NCBI GenBank assembly: GCA_021793745.1
Contig: JAJYSD010000054.1
Location: 1-7,211 of the forward strand
Origin: Bacillota bacterium
GTDB taxonomy: Bacteria; Bacillota; Bacilli; Thermoactinomycetales; DSM-44946
Reading direction: 5' to 3'
Length of the DNA stretch: 7,211 bases
Shown here in pieces: positions 1 through 5,685 of the stretch (position 1 is its first letter; each line of letters begins with the position of its first letter). A model generated the notes under the pieces. That model saw only the letters and a list, made by a program, of their open reading frames with translations, had not been told where the DNA came from and did not search any database. Position numbers and translations under genes: made by a program.

Positions 1-131
1 TCCCGCCGGCTTAAGCGCCCCTCGATGTGTTCCGGCACGATCGGCCGCAAACCGTCGTTGAAAACGGCGATACCCCGGTTTGCCAACACGGCCGCCATGG
101 CCCCCACCAGCATCACAATAATCATATCCAT
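1..131 (-). CDS. yhfT: YhfT-like membrane protein, N-terminal part (runs off the left edge)
   Basis: Only the first 43 codons are present, starting with ATG at 131 and running off the window at position 1. The visible peptide begins MDMIIVMLVGAMAAVLANRG and continues to an IAVFNDGLRPIVPEHIEG stretch and LSRR. This resembles the start of E. coli YhfT as I remember it (a membrane protein with an AVFHDGIRPILPQLIEG stretch near its N-terminus), and the first 20 or so residues form a hydrophobic segment. YhfT is a polytopic inner-membrane protein of unknown substrate, thought to be a transporter. A purine-rich site (AAGGTGAG) lies 7 bases before the ATG. The reading frame stays open further upstream, to an ATG at 170, but the conserved MD start and this site favour 131. 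The order yhfZ, PRD gene, yhfU, yhfT on the same strand supports the call. The rest of the gene is not visible. Confidence 0.8.
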   Translation of the reverse strand, partial: MDMIIVMLVGAMAAVLANRGIAVFNDGLRPIVPEHIEGRLSRR

Positions 132-186
132 AAAATGGCTCACCTTCTCCCCGGGATTTGGTTGGCCGGTGAAAAAGATGTCGTAA

Positions 187-237
187 GAAGAGGGGAACAT
201 CCCGTGCTCCGCATCGGCGAAGCGGGACATCCTCTTC
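187..237 (-). promoter_or_regulatory. Long imperfect RNA stem-loop upstream of yhfT
   Basis: Read as minus-strand RNA, three helices stack. GAAGAGG (237-231) pairs with CCTCTTC (193-187), TCCCG (227-223) with CGGGA (204-200), and CTTCGC (222-217) with GCGGAG (212-207), closing a CGAT loop. Between them are a small internal loop and a two-base CA bulge. One pair in the upper helix is G-U in minus-strand RNA and would be A-C in plus-strand RNA, which points to the minus transcript as the functional one. It ends about 56 bases before the yhfT start, in the 274-base gap after yhfU. No long U-run follows, only a pyrimidine stretch, so it is a poor terminator; an RNA-processing, stability or attenuation element is possible. 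Confidence 0.5.
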
Positions 238-405
238 GGCACCCTGCGCCTTTCACCGACCCCTTTCAAGCATCGGCATTGCCAACCACCGCCGTCCGAC
301 TGCGAAAAGAACTTCGAATTGCCGAGTCGGTTTCTACAGGCGTTTCTGCTTCCGCTGGGGAGAATCTCGCTTCAAACGCTGGTTCATTTTCGGGGTGAAT
401 CGACA

Positions 406-771
406 TCAGGTCAGCTCTTGGATCGCTTTCATGATCATCGGAACCGCCAATTCCTTGTGATCGGCGGTAAAGCCGAAGGCTTTCTTTCCCGCCCGGACCG
501 CCTCTCGGATCTTCTCCTCATCGGGTTTGCGGCCCGGCATCGACACCGTTTCGCATTTGTCCCGGCCGATGACGGCGATCGCCATGGCCAAAGCCCCTCC
601 GCCGCCGGTGTGACAAGCCCCGATGTAATAATCGGCTTTGCCCGTTTTCACCGCCATCGCCGCGTCCAAATCGGACCGGATCACGGTTTCCAGGTTCTCC
701 GGTCCGTGTTTTCGGACCAGCTCCTCCACCTCTTTCTTGTCCACCTGTCCGCCGATCACGATTTTCATCAC
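406..771 (-). CDS. yhfU: YhfU, DUF2620 family protein
   Basis: A 121-residue protein that I recognise as the DUF2620 family, which includes E. coli YhfU. The biochemical role of this family is not known. It begins MMKIVIGGQVDKKEVEELVR. Its most characteristic stretch, at residues 51-69, is GACHTGGGGALAMAIAVIG, a glycine-rich loop preceded by Cys53 and His54 that could bind a small ligand (inference). There is no signal peptide or membrane segment, so it should be cytosolic. The gene starts 3 bases after the stop of the PRD gene, with GGAGGGG inside the last codons of that gene acting as ribosome-binding site. From there a GTG at 771 has the better spacing (8 bases); the ATG at 768 is the alternative and loses only one residue. 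It sits between the PRD gene and yhfT, the same neighbourhood as in the E. coli yhf operon. Confidence 0.88.
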   Translation of the reverse strand: MMKIVIGGQVDKKEVEELVRKHGPENLETVIRSDLDAAMAVKTGKADYYIGACHTGGGGALAMAIAVIGRDKCETVSMPGRKPDEEKIREAVRAGKKAFGFTADHKELAVPMIMKAIQELT

Positions 772-774
772 CTT

Positions 775-1137
775 TCACCCCTCCATTTCTTGTAAAAGGG
801 ACGTATAATGAATCATCAAAAACTGCTTTTCCGCATCCGGCAGCGTCCTTCCCCAGCGGCGCTCCACCCATGCCACTTCCTGCATCGCTTCCTGAATCCC
901 TGAAGACGCTTTCATTTCTGCCAGCAGCTCCTCGGGAGGAGGGTCGATGGTTTCCCGCCGATCCAGGCGTGTCAAAGCCGAAGCGAGGTGTGTGGAAAAC
1001 ATGTTCAGCTTGTCATCGGGGAAGGATCCATGTTTCTCCTGCAAACGCCTTACCGCCTCCATCGCAATCTCCGCCGCCTCGGGTATCACCACCCCGCCCT
1101 TGATTAGAACCCGGAATCGTTCGTTCAACGAATGCAT
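775..1137 (-). CDS. yhfY: PRD-domain protein, YhfY-like
   Basis: A 120-residue protein that amounts to a single PTS-regulation-domain (PRD) unit with no DNA-binding or RNA-binding domain. The helical body contains FSTHLASALTRL at about residues 47-58 and FLMIHYTSLL near the C-terminus. His50 and His110 lie where PRDs carry the histidines that are phosphorylated by PTS proteins. Stand-alone PRD proteins of this size occur in the E. coli yhf operon as YhfY. I chose the ATG at 1137 because GAGGTG lies 6 bases upstream. A longer form from TTG at 1158 would add 7 residues that overlap that site. yhfU follows 3 bases after the stop, so the two are almost certainly co-translated. It may let PTS phosphorylation state influence the pathway, probably together with YhfZ; that link is inference from domain type and neighbourhood. 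Confidence 0.82.
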   Translation of the reverse strand: MHSLNERFRVLIKGGVVIPEAAEIAMEAVRRLQEKHGSFPDDKLNMFSTHLASALTRLDRRETIDPPPEELLAEMKASSGIQEAMQEVAWVERRWGRTLPDAEKQFLMIHYTSLLQEMEG

Positions 1138-1223
1138 CACCAACACCTCAAAGCCCAAGATATGGAGAGCATGTCCATCCCAGGACCCGGCGGCAGATTA
1201 CCAAGTTCCACCGCCATGAGCAT
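1137..1223 (-). other. Possible 28-codon leader ORF coupled to the PRD gene
   Basis: An ATG at 1223 opens a 28-codon frame whose TGA stop overlaps the ATG of the PRD gene in a TGATG arrangement, the usual geometry for translational coupling. The peptide starts MLMAVELGNLPPGPG and ends ALRCW. Ribosome-binding support at its own start is weak (AGG five bases upstream). It may be chance open frame. Confidence 0.25.
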
Positions 1224-1273
1224 TGCGACCTATCGACACCCCCTTGTTTCCTTCAGAACGCCTACAACTCCAA

Positions 1274-1291
1274 TATACAGGATATTGTATA
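1274..1291. promoter_or_regulatory. Inverted repeat TATAC-N8-GTATA, candidate YhfZ operator 2
   Basis: A perfect 5+5 bp inverted repeat with an 8-base centre, located 137 bases upstream of the PRD gene. The same architecture (AATAC-N8-GTATT) occurs at 2342-2359 beside the yhfZ promoter. On the minus strand it also contains -10-like hexamers (TACAAT and TATATT), although neither has a good -35. The likely reader is YhfZ, the only regulator encoded next to it. This is inference from spacing and symmetry. Confidence 0.55.
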
Positions 1292-1335
1292 AGGTCTCGA
1301 GGATCCCCCCGCGACCTTCAGACACCTGCAGGCGT

Positions 1336-1376
1336 AACCGGTCCGCCGGTTGAAGGGTGCCGCACCGGTGCGGCAC
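1336..1376 (-). terminator. Two adjacent GC-rich hairpins after yhfZ
   Basis: Starting 8 bases downstream of the yhfZ stop is a perfect 20-bp palindrome (1376-1357; half-site GTGCCGCACC), followed by a second hairpin with arms AACCGG and CCGGTT around a 4-base loop (1351-1336). No U-run follows either one on the minus strand. They may act as a partial or factor-assisted terminator, as an RNA 3' stabiliser separating yhfZ from the rest of the operon, or as a protein-binding palindrome. Confidence 0.45.
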
Positions 1377-1384
1377 TCCTTTGC

Positions 1385-2317
1385 TCAGTAGCATGCAAAC
1401 CGGCGTCCCTTCTCCACCTCCTCCTGAACGGATCGAATCCGGTCCACCGAAAGATCGGCCAGTCGTTGTCCCACAATCGCTCCCTTCTCCTGATCCACCA
1501 CCAAAACCGCTTCGCTCACCTTTTCAGAAAGTTCCCGCGCCCTCTTCGACTGAAAGGGCCCGCGCCCGAACCGATCGGCATACCGGAGTTCGTCCTTGTT
1601 CCAGACGGCGGCATCGATTTTCCCTTCCTTCAACATATCCAGCAATTGCATATAATTGACTTCCACCAACTCAACGGCCAAACCGCGGCACTCATAGGAG
1701 GTCAACAGATATTGATCCGCCGAGGTGGAATCGATGCCGACACGCATCCCGTCGCGGATGACGGTTTCGGAGGGGTCCGCAAAAAAGATCTCGTGACCGG
1801 ACACGTAGGAATAGGGTCCCAACCGCTTCGCGATTTGCAAACCCGGGTATTTTTCCTGCAGCGATTCCACCGCCAAGCCGGAAACCACCGCAAAATCGTA
1901 CCGACCCGATTGCAGCGCATCGATTCGGTGGGTCGAACCGCGCATGAAAGCCAGGTTGAAGGGAACGTTGATCTCCTGAAAGGCTTCCACCAGTCCGGTG
2001 GCCAACCCCTCGTATTTTCGGGAATAGGGAAGGGGCATCACCCCGACCACCTGGGACATCCCCGCGATTTTCCACAGGGCGTGATCGTCTTTACGGTTCA
2101 AGAACGTTCCCAAATGGCCCCTGGACTCCAGATGAATCGCGCCCATCTCCTCCAACAACCGCAGCGCTCCCTGTACCGTCCCCCTGCCCAGGGACAATTT
2201 ACTGGCAAAATCGCTGATTCGCGGAATGCGCTCGCCGGGCTTGACGGACAATAGATGTCGAGCGATTTCCCTCGCGGCAAGTCCGTTCTTGGTATACAGT
2301 TTCTCCGATATGGTCAT
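1385..2317 (-). CDS. yhfZ: YhfZ-type transcriptional regulator (GntR-like HTH plus binding-protein-like domain)
   Basis: A 310-residue regulator. Residues about 14-75 form a winged helix-turn-helix of the GntR-like type, including ISDFASKLSLGRGTVQGALR (about 34-53) and a wing ending in SRGHLGTFL. Residues about 85-305 resemble the YhfZ C-terminal domain, which has a periplasmic-binding-protein-like fold and probably senses a small ligand; the stretches VVGVMPLPYSRKYEGLATGL and GMRVGIDSTSADQYLLTSYE fit that fold. There is no signal peptide, so it acts in the cytosol. The ATG at 2317 gives the family's usual length of roughly 300 residues; its ribosome-binding site is weak (GTGAG, 4 bases before the ATG). 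It is first in the yhf-like cluster and has its own promoter with an inverted repeat at the expected transcription start, which suggests autoregulation. The ligand is not known. Overall assignment is secure; operator assignment is inferred. Confidence 0.87.
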   Translation of the reverse strand: MTISEKLYTKNGLAAREIARHLLSVKPGERIPRISDFASKLSLGRGTVQGALRLLEEMGAIHLESRGHLGTFLNRKDDHALWKIAGMSQVVGVMPLPYSRKYEGLATGLVEAFQEINVPFNLAFMRGSTHRIDALQSGRYDFAVVSGLAVESLQEKYPGLQIAKRLGPYSYVSGHEIFFADPSETVIRDGMRVGIDSTSADQYLLTSYECRGLAVELVEVNYMQLLDMLKEGKIDAAVWNKDELRYADRFGRGPFQSKRARELSEKVSEAVLVVDQEKGAIVGQRLADLSVDRIRSVQEEVEKGRRFACY

Positions 2318-2341
2318 GGCTCACGTCCCAACACATTACAA

Positions 2342-2359
2342 AATACGGTTTTTTGTATT
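2342..2359. promoter_or_regulatory. Inverted repeat AATAC-N8-GTATT, candidate YhfZ operator 1
   Basis: A perfect 5+5 bp inverted repeat with an 8-base centre, lying immediately downstream of the yhfZ -10 element and covering the predicted transcription start (about 2360). Binding here would block initiation. It shares arm sequence and spacing with the repeat at 1274-1291, giving the joint pattern WATAC-N8-GTATW. Confidence 0.6.
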
Positions 2360-2366
2360 CAGTTTG

Positions 2367-2395
2367 AAAATACCATATTCTCCCCGGAGTTGCAA
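2367..2395 (-). promoter_or_regulatory. Predicted sigma-A promoter of yhfZ
   Basis: On the minus strand, -35 TTGCAA (2395-2390) and -10 TATTTT (2372-2367) are separated by 17 bases. A TGG just before the -10 makes it an extended -10. The predicted start near 2360 gives a leader of about 43 bases to the yhfZ ATG. Confidence 0.55.
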
Positions 2396-2442
2396 GAAAA
2401 AATCTGAGCCCATCCCTCCACCAAAGATCAAGGGGGTTCCGC

Positions 2443-2482
2443 CAGATAACAAATCGTCGACCTCCCTCTGAAGGTCGACGAT
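2443..2482 (-). terminator. Rho-independent terminator of the FAD oxidoreductase gene
   Basis: A perfect 11-bp stem (arms ATCGTCGACCT at 2453-2463 and its complement at 2472-2482) encloses an 8-base loop. On the minus strand it is followed by TTTGTTATCT. It begins 18 bases after the stop codon at 2500 and separates this gene from yhfZ. Confidence 0.75.
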
Positions 2483-2499
2483 GGCGTACTTCCTCAAAT

Positions 2500-3063
2500 T
2501 TATTTCAGAATGTCGTGGTCCACGTACCGCTCGCCGTTCAATTCGCTGATCACGTTGATCGCCACTTTGGCTCCGTCCCCGGCCGTGATGATGGTGTGAA
2601 CGCTCACGCCGGCGCAGGTCCCGGCGGCCCAGATCCCCTCGATGTTGGTTCTGCCCTCGGCATCCACCTGGAGCACCTTGGGAATCCGGGGTTCGGTTCC
2701 TTCCTTGATCTCCACACCGATCTTATTTGCCAGGTCCGTGGCCAAACCGGTCGCCAAAATCACGTGTTTCGCCTCGAAGGATCCTTTTCCTTCGGTCTCC
2801 ACCACAAAACCCTGATCTTTTTTCTCGATGTTGACCACGGAATCCTCCACGATCTCCGCACCGAATTTGGAGGCTTGTTTTTTCCCCGTTTCCACCAGGT
2901 CGGGGCCGGTAATCTCCATCACACCGTAATGGTTTTCAATCCAGGCCTTCTTGGTGATGCTCTTGTCATTGTCGAAAACCACCGTTTTCTTCCCGGCCTT
3001 TGCGGCAAACAGTGCGGCGCTCGCTCCGGCGGGTCCGGCTCCAACGATTGCGATATCATACAT
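2500..3063 (-). CDS. Short FAD-dependent oxidoreductase (thioredoxin-reductase-like fold)
   Basis: A 187-residue flavoprotein of the pyridine nucleotide-disulfide oxidoreductase superfamily. It has the FAD-binding Rossmann motif GAGPAG at residues 8-13 with Asp31 at the end of the second strand. An ATG motif follows at 104-109 (LATGLA), then the C-terminal flavin motif IWAAGTCAG at 144-152. Compared with thioredoxin reductase (about 310 residues), the central NADPH-binding domain and the CxxC redox pair are missing, so it is essentially a single FAD domain. Cys150 stands where the usual motif has the residue after aspartate (AGD). The ATG at 3063 is chosen because the conserved fold begins at its second residue and GGGGAG lies 10 bases upstream; the frame stays open to 3111 without conserved sequence. 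It is monocistronic with its own promoter and terminator. The substrate and electron partner are not known. Confidence 0.8.
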   Translation of the reverse strand: MYDIAIVGAGPAGASAALFAAKAGKKTVVFDNDKSITKKAWIENHYGVMEITGPDLVETGKKQASKFGAEIVEDSVVNIEKKDQGFVVETEGKGSFEAKHVILATGLATDLANKIGVEIKEGTEPRIPKVLQVDAEGRTNIEGIWAAGTCAGVSVHTIITAGDGAKVAINVISELNGERYVDHDILK

Positions 3064-3117
3064 GGCCGATCTTCTCCCCTCTGATGGTTTTCCGATTAAA
3101 GGTATCGACATGATTTG

Positions 3118-3146
3118 ATTATAATTTTTCGTTACTTTCTCGTCAA
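3118..3146 (-). promoter_or_regulatory. Strong sigma-A promoter of the FAD oxidoreductase gene
   Basis: On the minus strand, -35 TTGACG (3146-3141) and a perfect -10 TATAAT (3123-3118) are separated by 17 bases. The predicted start near 3111 gives a leader of about 48 bases. Confidence 0.8.
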
Positions 3147-3219
3147 GGAAGTTGAGTTATCCGCCCGATCCGGAAAGCGCAGAACGAAGCGCTCCTTCCA
3201 GGCCCGTCGAATGCCGATC

Positions 3220-3260
3220 GCGGGATACCATCGCTCCGGTGGGGCCGGCTCCAATCCCGC
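3220..3260 (-). terminator. Hairpin downstream of cbaA, weak terminator candidate
   Basis: Arms GCGGGAT (3220-3226) and ATCCCGC (3254-3260) form a 7-bp stem, and CCGG-N5-CCGG pairs inside it. It lies 24 bases after the cbaA stop. There is no U-run on the minus strand, so it may act as an mRNA 3' end rather than as an intrinsic terminator. Nothing else is recognised between 3147 and 3283. Confidence 0.35.
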
Positions 3261-3283
3261 CTTCCCAGCGGAGGGGGTTGGTT

Positions 3284-4969
3284 CTACCAGGGCCTCAATG
3301 GGAGGGCGCCCGGTGCCGGGTTGAGAAGCATATCGGCCAGAGGCACGGCGTAGGCGATGATCGACAGAACGACGGACAGCCCGACCCAGACCGACCAGCG
3401 TTCCAGGATGCGCGGCGGTTGGGACGCCTTTTCAGAGACGACGCCGATGGGAAAGTCGGCCGGCCGGTCCGTTTTCGGTGCCAAGAACCAGAGGTGAATG
3501 AAGAGGTACACCGCCAGCAAAATGGCCACAAAGAGCAGGATCCCGCCGACACTGATCAGCTGTAAGTACGGCATCCAGCTGGACACGATTTCGTGGCCGC
3601 CGTAGGTGGAAAAGCTGCTGCGCCGGGGCGCCCCCATCAGCCCGACGACGTGCATTGTGACCGACATGAGCAACATGCCGATCGTCCAGATCACGGTTTG
3701 GATGATGCCCAAGCGGTTGATCCCCGGTGTCAACTTTCGGTGGCGCAGGATGGGGATCATCCAGTACAGGGCGGCAAAATAGGTGAGTCCGACGGTGGAC
3801 GCCAGGGTCATGTGGAAATGGCCGGTGATAAACCAGGTATTGTGCACCAGCTGGTTTAACTGATAGCTCGCCATGATCACTCCCCCGGCCCCGCCGGCGA
3901 TAAAGATGACCATCGCCATGAAGGGCGTGAAAAACCGGACATCTTTCCAGGGAAGCTTTTTCACCCATCCGAACAGTCCCTTGGCCCCCTTGTCCCGTCC
4001 CGCCATCTCGAAGGTTGCCAATATGGCAAAGGCGGTCATAAGCGTGGGCACCACCACGGCCATCGTCAGCGTCACCTGAAGGAACTTCCAAAACGATTCG
4101 ATCCCCGGATCGCTCAGCTGATGGTGAAAGCCGACCGGAATGGAAAACAGGAGGAGCAAAAGAAAGGTTAAACGGGGAAGGGAGCTGCTGAAGATTTTGC
4201 CTCCGATAATCTGGGGAATGTTCACATACCAGTAGATATACGCCGGCAACAGCCAGAAATAGACGAGCGCGTGCCCGAACCACCAGAACAGGGTGCGGCT
4301 GAGCGCCACGTTGACGCGGTCGACCCAGCCAAGGGACCAGGGAATCAGCTGCACCACCACTTCGATCGCCACATACAGGCTGGCGTGCAGCCACAGGATA
4401 ACCGTGACCAGCCCCATATAGGCGAAGAGCGGTGAACTTTCCCCCTTGTTCCGTCGCCGCCATTGCATGTAGTTGATGATCACCACCGCGGAGGCCAGCC
4501 AGCTGCCCACGACCAGCAGGGCCAACCCGATGTAAAAGCCGGGGGCAGCCTGAAGGGGCGGATAAAACGTGTAGAGGACGGTGGCTTCGTGGGTCAAAAT
4601 GTGCGCGGCGGCAAGGAGGGTGCCAAAGGTCATCATGCCGTATCCGATCCACGCCCACTTTCGGGAAGCGGATACCAGCGCCCCGTCCAGCGTGCGGGCG
4701 AGACCCGCGTACAAGTAGCCGAAAATGAAAAACGTCGTGAAGACCAGGGCCAGCAGCACGCCATGAAGCGTCAACATCTGATAATAATTGATCCCTCCGG
4801 GAAGCCGGATCCAACCCGCCCGCTCCACCACCTGGAGCAGGCCGGCGACGGCACCGATCAGAAGGGCGGTCACCGACACTCCGACATGGGCCAATATCAG
4901 GCGCCGATCCCGCTCGTCGTAGCGATGCTTGGCCAGGGTTTCACCCGTTTCATTTGCCGTCTTTGCCAT
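3284..4969 (-). CDS. cbaA: ba3-type cytochrome c oxidase subunit I
   Basis: The catalytic subunit of a B-family heme-copper oxidase, which reduces O2 to water in the cell membrane and pumps protons. It has 561 residues, almost exactly the length of Thermus thermophilus CbaA, with about 13 hydrophobic helices. His69 and His386 are expected to bind the low-spin heme, and His384 (in GHFHMTL) the active-site heme. CuB should be held by His233, His282 and His283, with Tyr237 (in GHALVYFWLLPAY) positioned for the His-Tyr cross-link. Apart from His69 these numbers coincide with the Thermus ones. The C-terminal tail after about residue 550 is short. ATG at 4969 has AGGAG 9 bases upstream, within the end of cbaB. 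It is the last gene of the cbaD-cbaB-cbaA operon. Heme type (a3 or o) cannot be read from the sequence. Confidence 0.95.
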   Translation of the reverse strand: MAKTANETGETLAKHRYDERDRRLILAHVGVSVTALLIGAVAGLLQVVERAGWIRLPGGINYYQMLTLHGVLLALVFTTFFIFGYLYAGLARTLDGALVSASRKWAWIGYGMMTFGTLLAAAHILTHEATVLYTFYPPLQAAPGFYIGLALLVVGSWLASAVVIINYMQWRRRNKGESSPLFAYMGLVTVILWLHASLYVAIEVVVQLIPWSLGWVDRVNVALSRTLFWWFGHALVYFWLLPAYIYWYVNIPQIIGGKIFSSSLPRLTFLLLLLFSIPVGFHHQLSDPGIESFWKFLQVTLTMAVVVPTLMTAFAILATFEMAGRDKGAKGLFGWVKKLPWKDVRFFTPFMAMVIFIAGGAGGVIMASYQLNQLVHNTWFITGHFHMTLASTVGLTYFAALYWMIPILRHRKLTPGINRLGIIQTVIWTIGMLLMSVTMHVVGLMGAPRRSSFSTYGGHEIVSSWMPYLQLISVGGILLFVAILLAVYLFIHLWFLAPKTDRPADFPIGVVSEKASQPPRILERWSVWVGLSVVLSIIAYAVPLADMLLNPAPGALPLRPW

Positions 4970-4973
4970 GGGG

Positions 4974-5450
4974 TCACTCTCCTGTCACGAAGATTCTTCC
5001 CTGCATGAGATGGTGTCCGGAACCGCAATACTCGTGGCAAAGCACCAAATACTCCCCGGGTTTGTTAAAGGTGAAGGTTTGCTCGGTGATGTGTCCCGGC
5101 TCCACCATCATGTTGACCGTCGTCCCGGGGATGTACAGGCCGTGGACCACATCCCTGCTCGTGGCCCGAAAATGCACCTTTGCCCCTGCCGGCACCGTCA
5201 CCTCCATCGGATCGTATCCGAACACATACGACACGGAAGTGAGGACATACTCATCGGGTCCGATCCGCCGGAGTCCGGGATGATCGAAGGGCGGTGATTG
5301 GGTCACCTTTTCGGGCTCCACCGTCTTCTTCATCCCGTCCGTCGGGTGCAGACCCATGGAAAATCCCATAAATCCGGTGATGAACAAGAAGAGGATGAGC
5401 GTCCCGATTCCGATTCCAAGCCAAAGGCGTTCATAGCGGGGAATATCCAT
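4974..5450 (-). CDS. cbaB: ba3-type cytochrome c oxidase subunit II (CuA protein)
   Basis: This subunit accepts electrons from cytochrome c through its dinuclear CuA centre and passes them to subunit I. It has 158 residues: one N-terminal membrane helix (about 10-32) anchors a cupredoxin domain on the outer face. The CuA ligands are complete: His103, then CHEYCGSGHHLM at 138-149 supplying Cys138, Glu140 (backbone), Cys142, His146 and Met149. The 35-residue distance from the first histidine to the first cysteine, and the spacing within the motif, match Thermus CbaB. Having a single N-terminal helix is typical of the B family; A-family subunit II usually has two. There is no fused cytochrome c domain. 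The ATG at 5450 has AAGGA 8 bases upstream. The stop lies 4 bases before cbaA, so translation is probably coupled. Confidence 0.95.
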   Translation of the reverse strand: MDIPRYERLWLGIGIGTLILFLFITGFMGFSMGLHPTDGMKKTVEPEKVTQSPPFDHPGLRRIGPDEYVLTSVSYVFGYDPMEVTVPAGAKVHFRATSRDVVHGLYIPGTTVNMMVEPGHITEQTFTFNKPGEYLVLCHEYCGSGHHLMQGRIFVTGE

Positions 5451-5472
5451 AGGGTTCTTCCTTTCTCACTCC

Positions 5473-5625
5473 TTAAAGCGTCATTCGGATGTAGATATAA
5501 AACACGATCAGCCACATCGCCAAAATAAACCCGCCGATCAACAGGACCGATACAAAGGTGCCCCGCAGATTTTCATCCTGATCCTTATCCACTCGACGAA
5601 CCTCATCACCCGGATAGCGACTCAT
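5473..5625 (-). CDS. cbaD: Cytochrome c oxidase subunit IIa
   Basis: A 50-residue, single-helix subunit of B-type oxidases. The family signature ENLRGTFVSVLLIGGF is followed by AMWLIVFYIYIR, together forming one membrane helix after a charged N-terminus. In ba3 oxidases this small subunit replaces one of the two helices that subunit II has in A-type enzymes, and contacts subunits I and II. I chose the ATG at 5625; a TTG at 5658 in the same frame would add 11 residues with no conserved sequence. Ribosome-binding support is modest for either (GGGTGA close to the ATG). It leads the operon, with the cbaB start 22 bases after its stop. Length matches other bacillar IIa subunits. Confidence 0.85.
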   Translation of the reverse strand: MSRYPGDEVRRVDKDQDENLRGTFVSVLLIGGFILAMWLIVFYIYIRMTL

Positions 5626-5667
5626 GTTCACCCATCCCGCTTTCTTAGATTGATCCAATCCTACTGT

Positions 5668-5685
5668 TCGCCAGGACGGGCGAAA
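5668..5685 (-). promoter_or_regulatory. Inverted repeat at the expected start of the cba transcript
   Basis: TTCGCC and GGCGAA form a perfect 6-bp inverted repeat around 6 bases. It starts at the edge of the predicted -10 element and spans the expected transcription start (about 5678), so it could be an operator or a 5' mRNA hairpin. Confidence 0.35.

Noticed and set aside
1296..1332. Cluster of six-base cutter sites (CTCGAG, GGATCC, CTGCAG) resembling a vector polylinker
   Set aside because: Order and spacing do not match a common polylinker and the flanks are continuous genomic-looking sequence on both sides; probably coincidence.
1223..2254. Plus-strand open frame of 343 codons
   Set aside because: It lies antisense to yhfZ, has no recognisable domain and is rich in Arg, His, Gln and Pro as expected for the mirror of a GC-rich gene.
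2291..2297. Third WATAC-N8-GTATW site in the start of yhfZ
   Set aside because: Only one half-site (GTATAC) is present and no matching partner lies 8 bases away.
2515..3084. Plus-strand open frame of 189 codons
   Set aside because: It is the mirror of the FAD oxidoreductase, whose flavin motifs fix the coding strand as minus.
3220..3260. tRNA-like pattern: 7-bp GCGGGAT/ATCCCGC ends with TCCAATCCCGC
   Set aside because: The enclosed 27 bases are far too short for a tRNA and no D or anticodon arm can be drawn, so it is listed as a hairpin only.
3432..4814. Minus-strand open frame of 460 codons in another frame inside cbaA
   Set aside because: It is His-, Arg- and Pro-rich with no family features. 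The correct frame contains every oxidase ligand.
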